Assembly: GCA_964568365.1 (NCBI GenBank)
Contig: CAZMQF010000032.1
Location: 1-18,581, forward strand
Source: CAYLMG01 sp964568365
Lineage (GTDB): Bacteria; Planctomycetota; Phycisphaerae; Sedimentisphaerales; Anaerobacaceae
Direction of reading: 5' to 3'
Length of the DNA stretch: 18,581 nucleotides
The first letter of the stretch is position 1, and each line of letters starts with the position of its first letter. The notes beneath the pieces were generated by a model. It did not search any database and was not told the origin of the DNA. It saw nothing but the letters and a program-made list of their open reading frames with translations. A program made the translations under genes and the position numbers. Positions 14,832 through 18,581 of the stretch are shown one piece after another.

Positions 14832-15818
14832 TTATGTGAAATGTAATTCGAGAATATCTTTGTCATTCAGGACGTGGTCTTTCGGAGCGTTTTGGCCGTC
14901 GTAAACACCTGTCCCCCATATTCTTGCTGAGCTGAATTTTTCTGCGAGCTCACGGTGAATGGCGTTGGCGAGGTCCATAACGGTAGAGCCTGCCGGCAGA
15001 GTGAAAGGCTCGGTTAAATCCGCTTTTTTGCCGGGCGGTTTGGTATAAACGCGAATGATATTCGAGAGTTTGAAGAGCTCTTGAGCAAGTGTATCGATGC
15101 CTTCGAGTGTTTTTGTTGAGGTGACAATAACAGGTAAGCTGTGTTTGGAGATTTTTTTTAGGTTTTCGAGGGCGTTCGATTTTGCGATGTCAGCTTTTGT
15201 GCAGAGATAAAAAGCAGGTTTGCCCAGGCGGTTTCCGGCTGAATCAGCTGCGGGCGTATCTTCATCAATGAGCAGATTTCTTGATTCGAGAAAATCGAGC
15301 AGGATGTTCAGCTGTTGTTCGATGTTTTCTGACAGGTCGATGACGATTGCGATGAGGTCGCAGTTTCTGTAAACTCCGACCTGGCCTGGCGTGACGAAAT
15401 CTGCGGTGACAGGGGGGGTGTCGATGAGCTGAATCTGGATGTCCTCGAAGCGGACCATTCCGGGGACGGGAGCGTTTGTGGCGAACGGGAAGTCCGCGAC
15501 ATTGACTTTGGCATTGGTCAGGCTTGCGACAATTGAGCTTTTTCCGCAGTTTGGTGTCCCTATCAGGGAAATCTGGGCGGCACCTGTTTTGGGGATGTAG
15601 AAGATGTCTGTAGTTTTTGCTTTGACTGTTTTTTGGGTGGCGGCTTCTTTGAGTTTTGATAGTTTTCTTCGCAGGTCGGCCTTTAGGTGGTCGGTGCCCT
15701 TGTGCTTGGGCATAACGGCGAGCATACGCTCGAGAGCGAGGATTTTTTCCTCGTAAGTGGCCGCCTCGCGGTACCACTTTTCAGCCTTGAAATATTCCGG
15801 TGTTAAATTAGCTGGCAT
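14832..15818 (-). CDS. Obg/DRG-like GTPase with C-terminal TGS domain
   Basis: This is a 328-residue translation-factor-class GTPase. Motifs: G1 GTPNCGKSS (87-95), the FPFATNAPVPG switch segment (110-120), G3 DTPP (133-136), G4 TKAD (207-210) and a TGS domain from about 255 to 328 (IRVYTKPPGKKADLTEPFTL, GSTVMDLANAIHRELAEKF, DKDILELH). The N-terminal 70 residues are charged and helical. It resembles the DRG/Obg branch; ribosome association is a family expectation, not shown here. An upstream in-frame start at 15875 exists, but those 19 residues are translated from the AAATCC-type repeat of the adjacent cassette, so I place the start at the ATG at 15818, where the family-like MPANLTPEYFKAEKWY begins. 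Only a weak GAG lies upstream. Confidence 0.85.
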   Translation of the reverse strand: MPANLTPEYFKAEKWYREAATYEEKILALERMLAVMPKHKGTDHLKADLRRKLSKLKEAATQKTVKAKTTDIFYIPKTGAAQISLIGTPNCGKSSIVASLTNAKVNVADFPFATNAPVPGMVRFEDIQIQLIDTPPVTADFVTPGQVGVYRNCDLIAIVIDLSENIEQQLNILLDFLESRNLLIDEDTPAADSAGNRLGKPAFYLCTKADIAKSNALENLKKISKHSLPVIVTSTKTLEGIDTLAQELFKLSNIIRVYTKPPGKKADLTEPFTLPAGSTVMDLANAIHRELAEKFSSARIWGTGVYDGQNAPKDHVLNDKDILELHFT

Positions 15819-15826
15819 ATCTCGAA

Positions 15827-16304
15827 GAAATCCGAAATTCGAATATCGAAATTCTAAACAATAAAAAAAATCCAAATATTAAATGTTCAAAAAAACGTTA
15901 CTTACTCTTGCGTAGTATTGAGCCAAATATGTTCATTAGTTCGGTTGCCTCCTGTTTTAGTTCCCCTCGCTCAAGTTCAAGCTTGGAATCACCCTTCGTA
16001 TCCACCAGTCTGAGCCAGTATCTTCTCTCTTTGGTTTCCTTACGACATATCTTTATGCGCATTATAAAATCTTTCTTACTCAATGCCTCATTGGCTTCAA
16101 TATAGTTTGCTCCGACCGAACCTGACGCATTTACAAGTTGCCTGGAATCCTCAATATTCGCCAAAGTTTTCGGCAGCTTCTTCACAAATTCTCTGACTCT
16201 CTGAGCGAATCGAAAAGTTCGTTCTTCGAGGTCATATTGTTTTGGGCTTTGATTTTCGCTCATTTGCCTCAGTTTTGTATTTCGGATTTCGTGCTTCGGA
16301 TTTC
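15827..16304. mobile_element. four-helix-bundle cassette B with imperfect terminal inverted repeats
   Basis: This 478-bp unit contains one ORF (15898-16263) and lies between leuB and the GTPase gene. Its ends, 15827-15861 and the reverse complement of 16273-16304, both begin GAAATCCGAA and share the pattern GAAATCCGAA-N3-CGAA-N3-CGAAAT (20 of 26 positions). Downstream of the ORF it keeps a block TCCAAATATTAAATGTTCAA that recurs in cassette C. There is no transposase. It is either mobilised in trans or by the encoded protein in an unknown way. Confidence 0.55.
15898..16263 (-). CDS. four helix bundle protein, 23S rRNA intervening-sequence-protein family (copy 1)
   Basis: This 121-residue helical protein belongs to the family found inside intervening sequences of 23S rRNA genes and related to the Avd protein of diversity-generating retroelements. 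Family hallmarks visible: YDLEERTFRFAQRVREFVKK (10-29), then QLVNASGSVGANYIEANEA (42-60), SKKDFIMRIKICRKETKE (62-79) and RYWLRL (81-86). There is no signal peptide or membrane segment. It is about 75% identical, without gaps, to the copy at 18036-18401. A GAGG lies 4 bases ahead of the ATG. It is not in an rRNA gene here but in a cassette between leuB and the GTPase gene, in the operon's direction. Its molecular function is unknown; the family is thought to bind nucleic acid. Confidence 0.85.
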   Translation of the reverse strand: MSENQSPKQYDLEERTFRFAQRVREFVKKLPKTLANIEDSRQLVNASGSVGANYIEANEALSKKDFIMRIKICRKETKERRYWLRLVDTKGDSKLELERGELKQEATELMNIFGSILRKSK

Positions 16305-16340
16305 ACTGACTTTCTTATATAAAAATCAAGGATTAAGTTT

Positions 16341-17429
16341 TTATTCTGCAACTTTCTTTGCGACCATATCTCCTACTTCGGTTGTTGAATATCCCATTTT
16401 TCCTGCGGCAAGGGATTTGAGCTTATTGCCTGTTACAAATTTGACCGCTGTCTCAATCTTTTTCGCAGCTTCGTCCTCGCCGAGCGTCTCGAGCATCATT
16501 TGCATAGCACAAATAGCAGCGAGAGGATTGATTACGCCCTTGCCGGTATATTTCGGGGCGGAGCCGCCGATGGGCTCGAACATACTGACACCTTCCGGGT
16601 TGATATTTCCGCCTGCGGCGATACCCATACCGCCCTGAGTTATTGCGCCGAGGTCGGTTATTATGTCACCGAACATATTGCCTGTCACCAGCACATCGAA
16701 CCATTCGGGATTTTTGACCATCCACATACAGCAGGCATCGACGTGATAATAGTCCCTTCTGATATCGGGGTAATCTTTTTGTCCCATTTCGTGGAATGCT
16801 CTTTCCCAGAGGTCGTAAACAAAAGTCAGCACATTTGTTTTTCCGACAAGGCCGAGGGTATTTTCATTGCTTAGGCCGCGAGCTTTTTTGCCGTGTTTTT
16901 TTGTGTACTCGAATGCATACCGCAGGCAGCGGTCGACCTGAAAACGGTTATAAACCGAGGTTTGTATTGCTACCTCGTTCGGCGTTCCTTTCATACTGAA
17001 GCCACCTGCGCCGGTGTAGAGGTCACCTGTGTTTTCGCGGATGACGGTGTAATCGATGTGTTCTGGGCCTTTATCCTTTAATGGACAATCGACGCCGGGA
17101 TAGAGTTTTACCGGCCTTAGATTTATATACTGGTCGAGCTCGAAACGGGCCTTGAGCAGGATTCCCTTCTCGAGGATACCGGGTTTTACATCCGGATGGC
17201 CGATAGCGCCTAATAGAATCGCATCGAATTTGCGAAGCTCATCGACTGCGCTATCTGGCAGTGTCTCGCCGGTTCTCTTGTACCTTTCTCCGCCGAAATC
17301 GAAGTCGGTCAGCTCAACTTTGAAATTAAATTTGTCAGCGGCGGTTTTTAATACCTTAACAGCCTCAACAGCAACTTCAGGTCCGGTTCCATCACCGCCG
17401 ATTACTGCGATTTTGTAACTTTTTGCCAC
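16341..17429 (-). CDS. leuB: 3-isopropylmalate dehydrogenase
   Basis: This enzyme oxidises and decarboxylates 3-isopropylmalate with NAD in leucine synthesis. It has 362 residues, normal for the family. It begins with YKIAVIGGDGTGPEV and carries LLGAIGHPDVKPGILEKGIL followed by KARFELDQYINLRPV, the substrate-binding segment with paired arginines, then VIRENTGDLYTG, KTNVLTFV, the metal site stretch DVLVTGNMFGDIITDLGAI and the NAD-binding GGSAPKYTGKGVINPLA. Isocitrate dehydrogenase or homoisocitrate dehydrogenase are alternatives by fold, but the leuC-leuD context decides for leuB. It starts with GTG at 17429, seven bases after AAGGAG. The gene follows leuD after a short gap. A four-helix-bundle cassette begins just past its stop codon. 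Confidence 0.92.
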   Translation of the reverse strand: MAKSYKIAVIGGDGTGPEVAVEAVKVLKTAADKFNFKVELTDFDFGGERYKRTGETLPDSAVDELRKFDAILLGAIGHPDVKPGILEKGILLKARFELDQYINLRPVKLYPGVDCPLKDKGPEHIDYTVIRENTGDLYTGAGGFSMKGTPNEVAIQTSVYNRFQVDRCLRYAFEYTKKHGKKARGLSNENTLGLVGKTNVLTFVYDLWERAFHEMGQKDYPDIRRDYYHVDACCMWMVKNPEWFDVLVTGNMFGDIITDLGAITQGGMGIAAGGNINPEGVSMFEPIGGSAPKYTGKGVINPLAAICAMQMMLETLGEDEAAKKIETAVKFVTGNKLKSLAAGKMGYSTTEVGDMVAKKVAE

Positions 17430-17452
17430 TTTAGTTCTCCTTGTCGTAGAGG

Positions 17453-17951
17453 TTATTTTATTTTCTTTTTTATATGTTCGAGCAGTCCGCCGGCATTTAT
17501 GATTTCAAGTGCGAAACGGGGGAGCGGATTAAATTTTATAGTAATAGCANNNNNNNNNNGCAGTATTTTTGTTTTTTACAAGTCCATTTTTAAAATCAAC
17601 TTCCAGCTCGTCGCCGTTGCTGATTTTATCGATTGCATCCGCTGACTCAATCAGATAAAAGCCGTTATTGATTGCGTTGCGGTAGAAGATTCGTGCGAAG
17701 CTTTTTGCAATTACAGTTTGGATGCCTGCGCCTCTTATAGCCCAGACTGCGTGCTCACGGGATGAGCCGCAGCCGAAATCGTCGCTGGCGACAATTACGT
17801 CACCAGCCTTGACCTTATTGATAAAATCAGCGTCTAAATTTTCCAAACAATGTTTTGCGAGCTCAGCTTCGTTATCGGTATTCAGATAACGAGCAGGAAT
17901 TATTTCGTCCGTATTTATATGGTCTCTTTTGTAAACATGTGCTTTTGCCAT
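17453..17951 (-). CDS. leuD: 3-isopropylmalate dehydratase small subunit (interrupted by a scaffold gap)
   Basis: With LeuC this subunit forms isopropylmalate isomerase. It opens MAKAHVYKRDHINTDEIIPA, then RYLNT (21-25, the LeuD-type loop) and FGCGSSREHA (59-68), all expected. A block of ten Ns (17550-17559) makes a naive reading end at 17529. The sequence beyond the gap, read in the proper frame, gives ITIKFNPLPRFALEIINAG then GLLEHIKKKIK and a stop at 17453-17455, a typical LeuD C-terminus. The two flanks both carry GCA at the gap edge; joining them by that 3-base overlap restores one frame of 161 residues, the size of the short LeuD class. So the gene is probably intact. It starts with ATG after AAGGA and precedes leuB. 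Confidence 0.9.
17550..17559. other. assembly gap of ten Ns
   Basis: The N block lies inside leuD. The bases before (TAATAGCA) and after (GCAGTATT) overlap by GCA, and the overlap restores the reading frame, so the true gap is probably negative rather than ten bases. Confidence 0.9.
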
Positions 17952-17968
17952 AATAAATCCTTATCGCT

Positions 17969-18442
17969 CAAATCCTAAATTCTAATCTCTAAATACTAAA
18001 CAAGCACAAAATCCAAATAATAAATGTTCAAAACATTATTTACTTTTAGTTACAATCGAGCCGAAAATATGCGTAAGCTCGCTGGCTTCATCTTCCAGTT
18101 CTTTCCTTTCCCTATCAAGCTGTTTATTTCCGCCGGTGTCGACCAGTCTGAGCCAATACCGGCTTTCTTTTGCTTCCTTGCGGCATATCTTGGCCCGCAT
18201 AATAAAGTCTTTCTTGCTTAGTGCTTCATTTGCCTCTATATAGTTTGCTCCGATTGAACCCGACGCTTTGACCAATTGCTTTATATCCTCTATGTTAGCC
18301 AAAGTTTTTGTCAGCTTTTTCACAAACGCTCTGACCCTCTGCGCGAACAGCAATGTCCTTTCTTCCAGGTCATATCGTTTTGAATTTTGTTTTTCTGTCA
18401 TTGTAGTTTGTTTAGAATTTAGAATTTAGATATTAGGATTTC
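17969..18442. mobile_element. four-helix-bundle cassette C with imperfect terminal inverted repeats
   Basis: This 474-bp unit is inserted between leuC and leuD. Its 35-base ends, 17969-18003 and the reverse complement of 18408-18442, match at 29 of 35 positions without gaps; both carry AAATCCTAA near the outside and CTAAACAA at the inside. It carries one ORF (18036-18401) and, after it, the TCCAAATAATAAATGTTCAA block shared with cassette B. No transposase is present. The leuC stop codon lies inside the outer repeat. Confidence 0.6.
18036..18401 (-). CDS. four helix bundle protein, 23S rRNA intervening-sequence-protein family (copy 2)
   Basis: This is a second 121-residue member of the same family as the gene at 15898-16263: YDLEERTLLFAQRVRAFVKK (10-29), then QLVKASGSIGANYIEANEAL (42-61) and SKKDFIMRAKICRKEAKE (62-79). 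The two copies differ mainly at the extreme N-terminus and in the last 35 residues, whereas the central helices are nearly identical, which suggests selection on the protein rather than two dead insertions. No ribosome binding site is visible: the ATG follows AAACAAACTACA, so it may depend on coupling to leuC translation. Its place inside the leuCD operon means it is probably co-transcribed with leucine genes, without any known link to that pathway. Confidence 0.85.
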   Translation of the reverse strand: MTEKQNSKRYDLEERTLLFAQRVRAFVKKLTKTLANIEDIKQLVKASGSIGANYIEANEALSKKDFIMRAKICRKEAKESRYWLRLVDTGGNKQLDRERKELEDEASELTHIFGSIVTKSK

Positions 18443-18581
18443 AATATATATTTTCTCGGGTCTGTTAATTTTCCTTCGATAGCGGCTGTTGCAGCGGTTG
18501 CGGGGCTGGCGAGGTAAACTTCGCTTTTTGGATGGCCCATTCTGCCGACAAAGTTTCTGTTTGTTGTGCTGACGCACTTTT
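18433..18581 (-). CDS. leuC: 3-isopropylmalate dehydratase large subunit (only the C-terminal end in window)
   Basis: The last 48 residues are visible: STTNRNFVGRMGHPKSEVYL followed by ASPATAAATAAIEGKLTDPR and a short tail KYILKS. The TNRNF-GRMG and VYLASP patterns are those of the aconitase-family LeuC C-terminus. The large subunit carries the [4Fe-4S] cluster for isomerising 2-isopropylmalate. The stop codon (18433-18435) and the last residues KS fall inside the terminal repeat of cassette C, so the insertion has probably replaced the original end. leuD follows after the cassette. Confidence 0.9.
   Translation of the reverse strand, partial: KCVSTTNRNFVGRMGHPKSEVYLASPATAATAAIEGKLTDPRKYILKS

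Noticed and set aside
15827..18442. A single composite transposon bounded by the two cassettes and carrying leuD-leuB
   Set aside because: The two cassettes have diverged end repeats and proteins, and leuC continues the operon outside, so independent insertions are simpler.

Overview
The window looks like a piece of a metagenome-assembled planctomycete, most likely a Phycisphaerae/Sedimentisphaerales-type bacterium. The signs are a PEP-CTERM secreted protein with a VPEPATIALLGLGGLAL tail, a GH127 enzyme next to a very large DUF5695-like secreted protein, a ThiD2-ThiE fusion, a DUF6485 mini-protein and intergenic four-helix-bundle (23S rRNA intervening-sequence-protein-like) genes. The taxonomy is inferred from gene content only. 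A run of ten Ns (17550-17559) marks a scaffold join. No rRNA, tRNA or CRISPR array was seen.

Layout: almost everything is on the minus strand. From the left: the 5' part of ispD (isoprenoid synthesis), a non-coding inverted-repeat patch, cobO (cobalamin adenosylation), a long non-coding leader, then the only plus-strand gene, a PEP-CTERM protein ending in a very strong terminator. It converges on a small PilZ protein. Next is an 820-residue fusion of MetF-type methylenetetrahydrofolate reductase, a MetV-type cysteine cluster and a pterin-dependent methyltransferase domain. After a 655-bp AT-rich gap come a polysaccharide-degradation pair (read on the minus strand: GH127 lipoprotein, then the DUF5695-like protein), a ThiD2-ThiE fusion, a small possible ORF with a sigma-54-like promoter, and a DUF6485 mini-protein. 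The right end holds a TGS-domain GTPase and the leucine genes in the order leuC-leuD-leuB on the minus strand.

The most unusual structure is a pair of about 475-bp cassettes. Each carries one four-helix-bundle ORF of 121 residues (about 75% identical to each other) and is bounded by imperfect terminal inverted repeats built from AAATCC-type units. One sits exactly between leuC and leuD, the other between leuB and the GTPase gene. A shorter relative without an ORF sits between ispD and cobO. The cassette ends reach into gene boundaries: leuC ends on a stop codon inside the cassette repeat, and the GTPase start codon lies a few bases from a cassette end. This looks like a family of mobile or domesticated intergenic elements that insert without breaking operons.

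The GH127 enzyme and the DUF5695-like protein share a discoidin-like module, C-terminal in one and N-terminal in the other, which suggests they work on the same arabinose-containing glycan. The MetF-MetV-methyltransferase fusion would combine making methyl-tetrahydrofolate with passing the methyl group to a corrinoid acceptor, and cobO nearby fits a corrinoid-using cell.
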